From positions 11,226,253 through 11,290,252 of the forward strand of contig CM029650.1 of the NCBI GenBank assembly GCA_017311315.1: DNA of 64,000 nucleotides, written 5' to 3'. The position numbers and the translations under genes were made by a program. Shown in pieces: positions 47,237-57,707 of the stretch; the first letter of the stretch is position 1; each line of letters opens with the position of its first letter. The notes under the pieces are model-generated. The model was not told the origin of the DNA, did not search any database, and saw only the letters and a list, made by a program, of their open reading frames with translations. The stretch comes from Dendrocalamus latiflorus. Its lineage: Eukaryota > Streptophyta > Magnoliopsida > Poales > Poaceae.

Positions 47237-49170
47237 TGTAGGATCGGAAACGGCAACAGAGGGGGGTGAATGGTGCCTCTTTAAAAATGACGACCCTCAA
47301 AGTATCCACAACAAGTTTCTCTCCAATATCTATTAGAACCTATGAAAAGAAAGAGGTCATGCTCTCTGGAAAATCATAAGTGAAGAAGAACAAGGAGAAA
47401 GGCACACTGGAAACATAGACAGAAATCAGCAACTAAAAGGACCAAGTGGAACTGGCAGCAAAAGGGGCACTCAGGCCAGGCCGGTCAGACCGCCCGCACA
47501 CCGCCAGTCTGACCGGTCCTAGAATGCCGGTCTGACCGGTTCAAGAACTCCGGTCTGACCGTCCCCCTGCCACCGGTTGAACCGCCCTTCATTGGCCGAT
47601 CTGACCGCTAGGGTTAGCGGTCAGACCGCCAGCAACCCTTCGGTCCAACTGCCATTGAACGACCGGTCAGACCGGGCTCACTTCCAGCTACAAGGTAAAT
47701 ACCTGCAGAAAACTAAGGAGCCCAAAAACAAAATAGAAGTCACTGAATTAACTGAAAATCACAGGGATTCTTGCAAGATGGCTGTTCTCCTTTGATCCAA
47801 TGGATTGGGCTTCAAACTAAATAGCAGAGAACCCTCAGAAACCAAAGGAAAATAACAAGAGAGCAAGAATTCAAGAATTGAGCACAAATCTGAAACTCTG
47901 ACTGAGAAAGAGCTAAAATCCAAATTACTCACTACTCTCCCATCTTTTGCTCAAGACCTTTTGCAATCGACTTAGCAATGAACTCAGGACTTTAGAACCC
48001 AAATCTCATGCCATCTGATGAAGGGAAACCAAAGGAATCACAATCCCCTGACATGAAACCCTAGCACAGTGCCAAACAGAGGAAATGCACAAACTAAAAT
48101 CCATCACAGAGAGGGAGAAACCAAGCTAAAACTCTCAAATAAATTCATTCCCATGAATGATTACAAGAGGTTTACACCCACTACGTCCCCATACGCATTT
48201 GGTACAAGAAAAGCACACTACATGCTTACTCTCACACGAGAGCACTCACTTCTCAGCTCATTTCATTGCTTGAGCTCACTCTTCAGAGTACACACACCAA
48301 CTCTTTTGCTTGCTTCACAGGAATGAATACTCCCACCTGCCTCTACCTCTCCATTTGAAGGCATGAGCTCACCCCAAACAAGCAAATCAAGAAGTGTCAT
48401 ACAACAACCACTTTCCAAATCTCACACACTTGAGGCAAGAAAGTCAAAGCACTCAATTTGAAGGAAAAAACCAGCCTCCAACTCTTGGCTTAAGTCAAAT
48501 CTCCAATTTTCCCCTCAAGCACCTTCCCGGAAGCTTCCTGCGTCCGGTACCTTGACCGTCTGGACCTCGACTCCTCCCTGAGTCTAGTCTCGGTCCGCTT
48601 CGCTGCACACGACCGCACCCGGCATCCTGACCGTCTAGACCTCCGACTCCTCCCTGAGCCTAGTCCCGATCCACTCGCCGCTGCCCGTTGTGTCCACCTG
48701 ACACCGACCGAGACCTCTGACTCCACCTGAGTCTAGTCTTGGTCTGTTCCATCGCGCACGACCGGAACCGACCTCCCACCGTTCTGGACCTCTGACTCCT
48801 CCCTAAGCCTAGTCCTGGTTCTCTCGTCGTCGCCCGTCGTGTCCATCACTGGTAGCTCTAACTCTAGTTCCTCGTCTGCCGACTCGCAACCACCTTATCA
48901 GCCTCGATCATCTTCGGCATCACCGACCGTCTGGACCTCAACACCTCCTGTGCCTAGTCCCGGTCCTCCTCACCTCACCATGACCTAGCTCTGAAGTCCT
49001 GCAGTCACACAGACAAGCAAACCGTCACATAGCATCGCACGAAACAGCATATCAACAATAGTATAATTAAGAGGTACTCAACCCTAGAATACCCAAAACA
49101 AACTCAAACTCTCTAATGCAACCGTCAATTACTCATCACAAACATGGGGATACCTCCACATGGTCTCTCA
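47237..49170 (-). repeat. Solo LTR of a SIRE-like copia element (1934 bp) in the Transposase_28 gene
   Basis: The minus strand starts TGAGAGACCATGTGG and ends CGATCCTACA. Flanks GCCGC (47232-47236) and GCTGC (49171-49175) are a target duplication with one change. It splits the coiled-coil exon of the Transposase_28 gene; skipping the LTR and one copy of the duplication joins the frame without a shift. Its repeat patch (47470-47690) is built of CCGGTCTGACCGG-type palindromes. Confidence 0.8.
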
Positions 49171-49759
49171 GCTGCCTCACCACATCTCTTGTGGAGAGGG
49201 ACCGGGCGCTGGGTGATGCCTCGGTGGCGGCTTGGGACGCCATGCTGGCTTTGGAAGGCGCCCTCGAGGACCTCTCTGCTAACGTGCCACCTCGTTCCTT
49301 TGGTCCTGAAGAGCTACCGCGGGTGCTCTGTCGAATCGCGGAGGCTTCCAACCTCGTTCTTAGCGCCGCTAAATACTTTGGCAACCCTTGCTCCTTCGTG
49401 ACCTCGCGCCTAGCCTTTGTGTTGCTTCATCACCGGGGATGCCGGCATGTCGACGGGATGGCTGACCCCGAGCTGGAGATGCCCGCCGGAGGCGGGGTGA
49501 TGTCAGGCGCCGCGCGTTCCGTTCGTCCGGGCCTTCCACGAACGAATCTGGGACTACATCGGGGAGGCCGCAGCGAAGATAAAGCTACAACGAACCCTGC
49601 GCGGCGAGCGAAACTTCGGCCAATGGCTTGATGAAGTCCCACGAAGCGACAAAAGCGGCGCCATTGCTGCGGGGCAGGGCATGAACCCACAGGTGTAATG
49701 CCGGGGTTCTAGTGTGTAGGCGTGCGTTGCAATGTACGCACCCCCTTTTTATGAATAAA

Positions 49760-50290
49760 ATGGAAGTTGCCCCATGTTCTGACCGCATGTATCGCTGTGC
49801 TTCAGGCAACTGCTTAATAGGGACCGGTTGCAAGTCTCTGACCTCGTGACTCGACGGCGCCTTCGACACTGGCGGTGGGCCGAGGATTCGCTGGATTTTT
49901 GGGTGGCCCGGGCTTCGACGGGCGAGGCTTCGGCACGGGAGTACGTCAAGGTGGAGCCAGACGAGTAGTGATCCTGGATGCTCAAGGACGCTTGTACATT
50001 AGGCCTTCGGGGATGTTGATCGCTGGACGCCCTTGTAAACACTTTTTCACGAATGCAATAAAGACTGGTTGGAGTATATGCCCCCGTCGCTTTTCACGAT
50101 TGTGCCTGCCCTCGACCAACTCGTAGGATTTAGAGGTCCGTAGATGGCCAAACGTGCCGTCCCCTATCCTTCGAGGTAGACGCTCGAGTGCTCTGTCCCC
50201 TACCCTTCGAAGTGGTGGCAGCAGAGCTGATGCCTAGTCCAGGTAGACGCTCCAGCGCTCCATCCCCTACCCTTCGAAGTGGTGGCAGCG
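49760..50290. other. Non-coding spacer after the Transposase_28 gene
   Basis: No coding signal. From about 50150 imperfect repeats of a CCCTACCCTTCGAAGTGGTGGCA-like unit (here shortened) lead into the minisatellite. Confidence 0.4.
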
Positions 50291-50329
50291 GAGCTGGCGC
50301 CTAGTCGACGTAGGCGGTTGATCGCCTTA

Positions 50330-51187
50330 TTTGTGCCCCGTAGAGTGCGCACGCGGAGGCAAACCTCCTCTCATCTTATTTATACTCCGTGGAGTTCGCG
50401 TAGGGACAACATCCACGCATCCTATTTATACTCCATGGAGTGCGCGCTGAGGCAAGCCTCTGTGCGTCTTATTTATACTCCGTAGAGTGCGAGTAGGGAC
50501 AACGTCTGCACGTCTTATTTATACTCCGTAGAGTGCGCGTAGGGACAACATCCACGCGTCTTTTTTATACTCCGTAGAGTGTGTGCAGGGATAACATCCA
50601 TACGTCTTATTTATACTCCGTAGAGTGCGTGTAGCGACAACATCCGCACGTCTTATTTATACTCTGTAGAGTGCGTGCAGGGACAACATCCACACGTCTT
50701 TTTATACTTCGGAGAGTGCGCAGGGACAACATCCGCATCTTATTTATACTCCGTAGAGTGCGTGCAGGGACAACATCCGCACGTCTTATTTATACTCCGT
50801 AGAGTGCGTGTAGGGACAACATCCACATGTCTTTTTTATACTCCGTAGAGTGCGCGTAGGGACAACATCCATGTGTCTTTTTTATACTCCGGAGAGTGCG
50901 CAGGGACAACATCCGCGTCTTATTTATACTCCGTAGAGTGCATGCAGGGACAACATCCGCGCATCTTTTTTATACTTCAGAGAGTGCGCAGGGACAACAT
51001 CTGCGTCTTATTTATACTCCGTAGAGTGCGTGCAGGGACAACATCCGCACGTCTTATTTATACTCTGTAGAGTGCGTGTAGGGACAAAATCCACGCGTCT
51101 TTTTTGTACTCCGGAGAGTGTGTAGGGACAACATCCGCGTCTTATTTATACTCCGTAGAGTGCGTGCAGGGACAACATCCACACGTC
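50330..51187. repeat. 46-bp minisatellite, about 18 copies
   Basis: The unit contains TCTTATTTATACTCCGTAGA then GTGCGTGCAGGGACAACATC. Some copies are shortened around the AGGGACAAC segment. Copies differ by point changes (ACTCCG/ACTCTG/ACTTCG). It gives repetitive but broken ORFs and is not coding. Confidence 0.85.
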
Positions 51188-51476
51188 TTATTTATACTCA
51201 CAGAGAGTGCGCACGTTTACCGCGTGTCTTTATTTATACTCACGGAGAGTGCGCGTGTTTACCGCATGTCTTTGTTTATACTCACGGAGAGTGCGCGCGT
51301 TTGCCGCGTGTCTTTGTTTATACTCACGGAGAGTGCGCGTGTTTACCGCGTGTCTTTGTTTATACTCACGGAGAGTGCACGCGTTTACCGCGTGTCTTTG
51401 TTTATACTCACAGAAAGTGCGCGCGTTTACCACATGTCTTTGTTTATACTCACGGAGAGTGCGCGCAGAGGCGTCC
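51188..51476. repeat. 42-bp minisatellite, about 7 copies
   Basis: The unit contains TGTCTTTGTTTATACTCACG then GAGAGTGCGCGCGTTTACCG. It is clearly related to the 46-bp unit next to it (shared TTTATACTC and GAGAGTGCG). The 42-bp period is divisible by three, so several frames stay open and mimic a 14-residue protein repeat. Confidence 0.85.
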
Positions 51477-51559
51477 CCCCGCGCATCTTGACACAGAACG
51501 AGAGGCTTTTTGAAAACAGTGGACTTTATTAATGTCTCGTTTGCACGGGCGAGCAACTA

Positions 51560-52030
51560 CAAAAAAGACAGGGTAGTAACCACTGACCGGTCAAAGAGGG
51601 GAGGTGCGGCGATCGCCGCTCTTGTGGCGGAAAAAGGTGGGAGCCTCTGGTACTAGGGCCGGCAAGGCAAGAGGTTTTGCGGATGGCTCCGAGCTGCAGG
51701 AGCTTCGCTACGACCTGCTTGGCTGCCTGCTGTCGCTCGATCAACTTGCGTCGAAGCCTCTGCTCCCTGGGCCTGGACTTCGCCAACGGGGATGCATTGT
51801 CCGCTTTCGTGCGGGGGACACCGCTTGGGATTAGCTCTCCAGCCGGGGTTGGACACTGATCCTGGGCTCCGCGCACCAAGCTCTATGCGGCAGGCGAGGT
51901 CCTGATCACCAAAGGTGGTGATAATACCTTGCAGGCCCGGGAGCTTCCTGCATTGGAAGCCATGGTGCGGTACTGCCCCGAAGGAGTTGAGGGTGGGGTG
52001 CCCTAGTAATGCCGAAATAAATATGGTAAG
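51560..52030 (-). pseudogene. Ty3/gypsy protease end and reverse transcriptase start, fragment
   Basis: The minus-strand reading ALLGHPTLNSFGAVPHHGF then LPGLQGIITTFGDQDLAC matches the protease-RT linker of gypsy polyproteins (family form: ILGRPAL, then K-x-PGPxGxITI). A second minus-strand frame carries LRRKLIERQQAAKQVVAKLL followed by QLGAIR, similar to the start of gypsy RT (KEVDKLLxxGFIRE). The frame shift and the abrupt end at both sides show a scrap. It lies antisense to and upstream of the minisatellites and the Transposase_28 gene, consistent with one deleted Tat-type element on the minus strand. Confidence 0.6.
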
Positions 52031-52033
52031 AAC

Positions 52034-52462
52034 CATTGTTTTAAATAGCCCGATATATCCTCACTGTAGCCCCGATTTAGTGGTTAGGGAGTAGTGGCCG
52101 CTACGCAACAGCTGTCTGTCGCATTTTGTACAGTTGCGGCATTGCAACAGCCCACTATGGCCTACTACAACCCGCTATGGCCGCTATAGTGTATGGTGTG
52201 TAGCAGTAATTCAGTACAAACACATTTCAGCTTTTCATATGATTCATTTATAGCATACTCTTGCCATTTTCCATTTTAAATCATTGCACCAAAACTTAAG
52301 ATATGCACAAACAAATAATCTGAACACAAAATAAGTCATTTTACTTCAAAACTGATTTATTTAACTTTGTATTTCTACCAATATAGCTGAGCATGTTGCA
52401 CCCGCTATATTGCCAATATTTTCTAGCCGCTACGCTCCCGTTACACTCTATTTAAAACAACG
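52034..52462. mobile_element. hAT-type MITE (429 bp)
   Basis: The ends CATTGTTTTAAATAG and (reverse complement) CGTTGTTTTAAATAG are flanked by the 8-bp duplication GTAAGAAC (52026-52033 and 52463-52470). The interior contains repeated GCCGCTA/TAGCGG motifs. Non-coding. Confidence 0.85.
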
Positions 52463-52737
52463 GTAAGAACATATTAAAATGTGAAAGGGGGTCATAACTC
52501 AACATATAAAATTTTAATTGGATAACGGGAAGTTCAAAATTAGTTTTAGATGACGCTCAAAATCAGTCTCTAGACATAGAGATGACTTTCTTTTATCACC
52601 ACATACACTTGCATTTACACTAGTACAAAACTTGCAACAGAGGATATTTATATTTCATTGCACAGAAGGGAAAATACTAATGATCAGTCAAATACAACTT
52701 GATTAGTTGAATTTCAGAGGGTATTGAGAAAACTTAC

Positions 52738-52830
52738 TTTCAGCAATTCCCAGATTTCCATCGCCCATGGCCTCAAAATATAGCAACCAGAGATGTCATA
52801 GTACTCAATCATTTCACTGTTAACGACAAC
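52738..52830 (-). pseudogene. Prolyl-tRNA synthetase pseudogene, upstream-most exon seen
   Basis: The 31-codon exon reads VVVNSEMIEYYDISGCYILR then PWAMEIWELLK, covering class II motif 1 of ProRS. It has CAG before 52830 and GTAAGT after 52738. It lies about 20 kb upstream of the next recognised exon, the gap being filled by nested retrotransposons. Earlier exons (N-terminus) are not visible in the window; a minisatellite and copia elements begin soon upstream (53109 onward). Confidence 0.8.
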
Positions 52831-53108
52831 CTGGAGGAACAAACAACAAAGCTTTAAACAAAAATCATTTTTCATGTAGCAACTAATCATCCAACTAGCA
52901 CAAAGCAAATCATTGAAGTTTCTTTTTTTTCTTTCGCAACAATGCAAAAACGGGTAAAATGAGCAATCAATAAAGAACAGTTTGGAAAGGGTAACTATCA
53001 GCACCACTGACCAGTAACAGGGGCACAAGTAAACTAACGCGGTACCTCACACTGAAAAGGCAAAAACTTATAGCCAAGATTACACATTATCAAATTCTTG
53101 AAGTTTGA

Positions 53109-53200
53109 TGTAATACCCGTGGGGAAAAAAGGGAAGGAAAACGAAGAAATTGCCATCAGAACCCTAGAGGTTAATTTCGGATAGGGTAGTCTTGAAGCAT
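53109..53200. repeat. TGTAATACCCG-type repeat, copy 2
   Basis: Direct match of 32850-32950 for about 95 bp, then it diverges into the 67-bp minisatellite. May be the start of a long gypsy-like LTR that contains the minisatellites; the far end was not seen. Confidence 0.5.
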
Positions 53201-53480
53201 GCATCCTGTCCCACACTGCTCTAATGGACATCAACAAAGTTGGCAGCGGGACGAAGACTTGAAACACGCGCTCTGTCCCACACCCTTCAGACTAGCATCA
53301 ATGAAGTCAGCAATGAGACGAAGTCTTGAAATGCACACTCTGTCACCTACCCTTCAGATTGGCATTGACGAAGTCAGCAGTGAGATGAAGTCTTGAAACA
53401 CGTGCTCTGTACCCCACCCTTCAGACTAGCATCGACGAACTCAGGAACAGGATGAAGTCTTGAAGTGCGCATCCCCCACC
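53190..53480. repeat. 67-bp minisatellite, about 4 copies
   Basis: The unit contains GAGACGAAGTCTTGAAA, CTCTGTC, CCCTTCAGACT and GACGAAGTCAGCA. Copies are moderately diverged. Confidence 0.75.
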
Positions 53481-53599
53481 GCTCAGACGGGGCACCGATG
53501 AAGTTATGACCACGAGGGTGGTTATAGAATGCCTTATGATGATGTCGATCATGACGTGTTTGTAGAAAGGATTTCGAATATATGGTGGTCACAGAATGC

Positions 53600-53963
53600 C
53601 TTATGACTCGGCCACCCCACCGAGGCGATGCCTACAAGACATGCGACAAATTCCTATGCTGGAGCCCTACGCCAGAGCTGTGGCCATCCTGTCAAGGTCC
53701 TACCTCTGACGTAGGTGAAACGTAGAGGTGGAGGCATGGGTTGGGCTGGTCGTCGAGGCAATGCATATGAGGCAGGCGGCGAAGTCCCACACTGAAGCCA
53801 TGGCCGTCCCGTCAAGGTCATGCCTCTGACATGGGCAGCATATAGAGGCGGAGGCGTGGGTTAGGCCGACTGTCGAGGCGATGCCTATGAGGCGGGTGGC
53901 AAAGTCCCACACCGAATCCATGGTCGCCCTGTCGAGGTCGTGCCTCTAACGCGGGTGGCACAT
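53600..53963. repeat. 120-bp minisatellite, left part (about 3 copies)
   Basis: Units start TAGAGGTGGAGGC and contain GAGGCGATGCCTATGAGGC and AAAGTCCCACAC; start-to-start distance is exactly 120 bp (53723, 53843). The array is interrupted at CACAT by the copia element 53964-59441 and resumes at 59442. The 120-bp period keeps a 40-residue frame open, but I do not call a protein. Confidence 0.8.
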
Positions 53964-55991
53964 TGTGGATCGGAAATGGCGACAGGGGGGGGGGGTGAAT
54001 GGAGCGTTTTTAAAAAATTTGTCCCCGTGTATCGACTCAAGTCTCTTCTTCGTTAGCTATGTAAAAGCTATGAAGACAGAAGACATTCGCTTGTTGGAAG
54101 CTGAAAATACTTTTGCCGATGACCAAAGATACTCACGAAAGATGCAAGGCTTAGACCGGCAAAAATTTCAGAAAAAGACTTCACTAACCAACCAAGGAAA
54201 AGGATTCTTCGCTGCTGAAAACTGAAGCTGAAAAAGTCCCAAAAGAGAGACTCTCTTTGCTGCAAAACTACTGCTGCAAAAGGCACTAAAATGACTATTT
54301 TTGCTGCTGAAAACAAGAGACAAATGAAGAGAAAAGACTGAGAGGTTTTGCTGATTTTTGCTCCCTGAAACTGCTGAAAAACTGAGCTGAAACTTGCTGA
54401 AAACTGCTGCCTGAAACTGCTGAAACTTGCTGAAAACTGCACTGCTATTTGCTGAAAACTGCACTGCACAGATGCTGAAAACTGCACTGCATAGATGCTG
54501 AAAATAGCAGCTAACAAATGCTGAAAACAGCAATGAAGTGATGCTGAAAACAGCATGAAGAGGTGCTGAAAACAGCATCTAACAAGTGCTGAAAATGCAG
54601 TCTGAAATCAGCAAGCAGTAAATATTCAGATCTTCGAAAAACCATGAAAAGGATGGAATTCTTCCATTCTTTTTGGCCCAAGACATCACCAATACATACT
54701 CAATAGCAAGGAGGATCTAGAGAACAAAGAAATCAACCCTAGAATCAAGAATTTCAGATTATAGCAAAAATCTGAAAACTTGCAAGAGCTGAGCCAAAAA
54801 ACCAAATTACTCCTCAACCTTTGATCCTTTGGCTATGAAATTTTGAGGATAGCTAATTAATAGCCTCTGAACTCTCCATGCCAAATTTCAAGCCAGCTTG
54901 CAAAGGGAAACAAGAACATCACCTAAACCCTAGAAAGCCAAAACATGAACACGTGTGGCTTCTAAACGAAATCTGAAATTAGAGATGGGTTTTTGGGATT
55001 TTAACTGATCAAATGATCATGAGGTACTATCCCAACATAGAGCAACCCATTTTGGCACTCCCAAGCGACAACCAACAAGAAACGCAAAAGATCAAAAATC
55101 ACCCAAAAAGAAGAACGAAGGAAGAACAGAGAGCACGAGAGAAAACTTCAGATTTCCATTCATTGAAGCAAAAGGAATACACAGAGCTACGTCTCCATAC
55201 GCATGGACATTATGACCAGAGGGATGATTACATAGAAGCTTGCTTCATCTCCTCACTCTACCAAGCTCTCACACACCCAAGAACTCAAGAACAAGTTCAC
55301 CCACACAGGGAGGAGGATGCTACGAAGGAGACAACTGCCTGTACATGTCCACCAACTCTCAACAACAAAAGAGCAAAGGAGAAACAATCTCCCAAAGCCT
55401 CTTTTGACTAGCAAACCCTAACTCACTCCAAAATCCATGAGGAGGCATGCAGCCCCTCCAATCCTTTATATAGCCTTGGCTAACGGGTCTCCGCCTCGTT
55501 ACGCCCGCTAAGTCCAACGGAGCCCGCTCCCGCCTGTGCAGCCTTGCGAAATTCCCGTTTCGCCCCTCCTGCACCTTCCGGGAAGCTTCCGCGCTCCTTG
55601 TCGTCCAAGCCTCGCAACCACCGCGAGTCCACGTCGTCTTCGATACATCCCAACCGTTCTGACCTCTGCGCCACCTGCGCCTAGTTCGGTCCACGTGTCT
55701 CGCCACGACTCCGCCTCGACGTCATGCAGTCACACATACAAGAAACACGTCAAATAGCACCGCTCGATACATGAAAGCGTAAATACCATCATACTTACCA
55801 CATATAAAGTCCAAACCTGTCGAATCATCGGAATATGCATCCTAATCCCATACGACCAAGTTTGACCAAGTCCGACCGAGCCCGTTGCACCGCGCAACAA
55901 CATGGTCCGACCACACAATCCAAACTCGACTATCCTAAACCTTTGTCAATTACTCATCACTCACATGGAGTCATGACCACATGGTCTCTCA
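53964..55991 (-). repeat. 3' LTR of copia element A (2028 bp)
   Basis: Minus-strand start TGAGAGACCATGTGG, end CGATCCACA. Next to it (55992-56006) the + strand reads ATCTCCCCCTTGATG, i.e. a polypurine tract on the element's sense strand. Its repeat patch (54210-54600) is composed of GCTGAAAACTGCACTGC-type units. Confidence 0.85.
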
Positions 55992-57707
55992 ATCTCCCCC
56001 TTGATGAGTATATTGACAAACACCGAAAAAGCACAAAGTTGAGTTTGAAATGCAAGAAAGAATTCAAACATGGTCCAAAGGAAAGAGAAATGATGCTAAT
56101 GACCATGTTGACACAAGGAGCAAAAGAAAGAACAAGTTTTCCTCAAATCAAAGCTCCCGAAACCTCAAATCAAAGCTCCCGAAAATGGCTTTTTCTACCG
56201 CTATTCTCCCTCTTTTGGCAATAAACACATCAAGGATGCAAGGAAGAGAACAAGTCTTGGAAGAAATGGCTAAAGTTTGATTATTCTAAGCATTTAGAGC
56301 CATGAGAATTATCCATAATGACCATAAGAAATTACACCGTGCCATAACTCAACAAGAGGCTATCTAGATCATGACAAGATATGTATATCCTAGCTAGAAC
56401 ACATAGATGACAATCTGAAATGTAGATTATGATGTGATCATGTCAAGGCATCAAGAAGCAAAGTCTAGCTAAAGATATTCAAGGATGATGCAGGCCATAT
56501 CAATAAGCTAAACAGAACCAAGAATCTAGTATTGCGTCCAAATAGAGTGCTACATTTTCAAGAATGAAACATTAGTTGAAGTACTTGGTTCTTTTTGTAG
56601 CTTAAGCAAATTGAGCACATAAAACATCATCTTTTAAAAGCACATGGTCGTTTCCAACCCAATTTTTTGTTATGTGCTAGATCTCAAGCCTTATGCGACT
56701 ACTCCAAGCAAGAAGCTTAAGAAGATAGTCTAGGTCATCCAAAACTCCCCCTGAGTTCGTGCCTAGTGCAATGACAAGCTGTCTCATGAGAAAGAATTGG
56801 TGAGATCAGTTTTTTCGCACAAAAGAGATCTTTTTGCATTTTAACATGGTGTACTAACTCGTGCATCAACAAGAGACGAAAATGGCTCAATCTAAGGCTC
56901 AATAGAGATTCAACGCTCATCTTAGCCTATTTGACATGGCATGAATCATAAACGGATAGCTCAAGAAAGACTAATCTCAAGTGCTAACATGACAAGTTTT
57001 AGTTCAAGTTGAGCAATTTTAATTAACTTATCATGGCAAAAGCTAGTCTACACATATGAAGTCATGATAAATCTAGCAAATAAGCACAAGTCATGGCAAG
57101 GTGTAGTGCATTGTAAGCATGTCATAACAGAATAATAATCAGGGCTCAATGCAGTTATATTACAATGCTGAAAATGCAAATGCAGAAAATCCAACTCCCC
57201 CTCAACATGAGATGCAACTTTTAGTTCAAGTAGAGTCATGTCAATATTAAGCTCTAGAAGCTCCCAAATGAAATTCCCCTGAACCAAAGCAATAGATCGA
57301 GAAGCTGGGAAAGAAAACAGCAAACAGGCAGTCCTCAAAGCATAGATAAGATATAGAGGAAACTATGGCTCAGACTGACTCTCATCTACCCCATATGACT
57401 CTAGGACTATTAGTCCGGTAATCTACCTCACTAGGGAGCAAACACGTACCCTGTCTACCCAAGGGTGGCCCGACCCTTGCTAGAACCTAAAAGAAGTGAG
57501 TGGGCTCAACCTAGTGAGAGAAGAGAAGTAGCTAATAGAGCAGGATCCTAGAATCACAAGATAAGAGCAAGAAGTCTAAACGACTAGACAAGAAGAACAC
57601 TCTAACCTATGCTAGAAGGACTAACCCCAATGCACCCGGAATGCAATGCAACAGAAAGGAGTAAGAGCATAATCAATATAGAAAAGCAGTAAAGCACAAA
57701 CTCCCCC
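55992..57707 (-). other. Non-coding spacer between RNase H and 3' LTR, element A
   Basis: About 1.7 kb with only short ORFs. It is closely similar to 61558-63261 in element B, so it is a conserved part of the family. Its position corresponds to the envelope-like ORF region of some SIRE elements, but no such ORF is visible here. Confidence 0.7.

Larger units (their letters stand above)
39996..49698 (+). pseudogene. Transposase_28 (putative gypsy type transposon) gene, interrupted and decayed
   Basis: This is a retrotransposon accessory gene of unknown biochemical role. Inferred exons: 39996-40861, 40926-41152 continued at 46149-46575, 46650-46902, and 46970-47236 continued at 49176-49698, with GT-AG introns between. 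The core KSKAIVFVAYFEAGLRIP and FGLELAQLTPNAIARL is typical of the PF04195-type domain. WWFYHRVASGTGLECVDRLV and FNMRDFAKEFVMYGVAPL follow. The middle is acidic, then comes a long coiled coil from about 46990. Lesions: TGA at 40050, frame changes near 40215, 40455 and 49530, and TAG at 40570. Two solo LTRs lie inside its exons. AATAAA at 49754 may be its polyadenylation signal. It is antisense to the gypsy fragment at 51560-52030, as expected for a Tat-lineage accessory ORF. Confidence 0.7.

Noticed and set aside
50330..51476. CRISPR-like array
   Set aside because: The units are contiguous 46/42-bp tandem repeats without unique spacers, in a plant nuclear context with no cas genes.
51104..51532. 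Repetitive protein with YTHGECA-type units
   Set aside because: Open frames exist in several frames because the minisatellite period is divisible by three; no start context, and the array has no coding conservation.
24641..52830. Functional ProRS gene with a giant intron
   Set aside because: Missing exons and at least three frame-shifting deletions plus a MITE within an exon make a working product unlikely.
53700..53921. Protein with 40-residue repeats on the minus strand
   Set aside because: It follows the 120-bp minisatellite period and lacks any recognisable domain; reported only as a curiosity.
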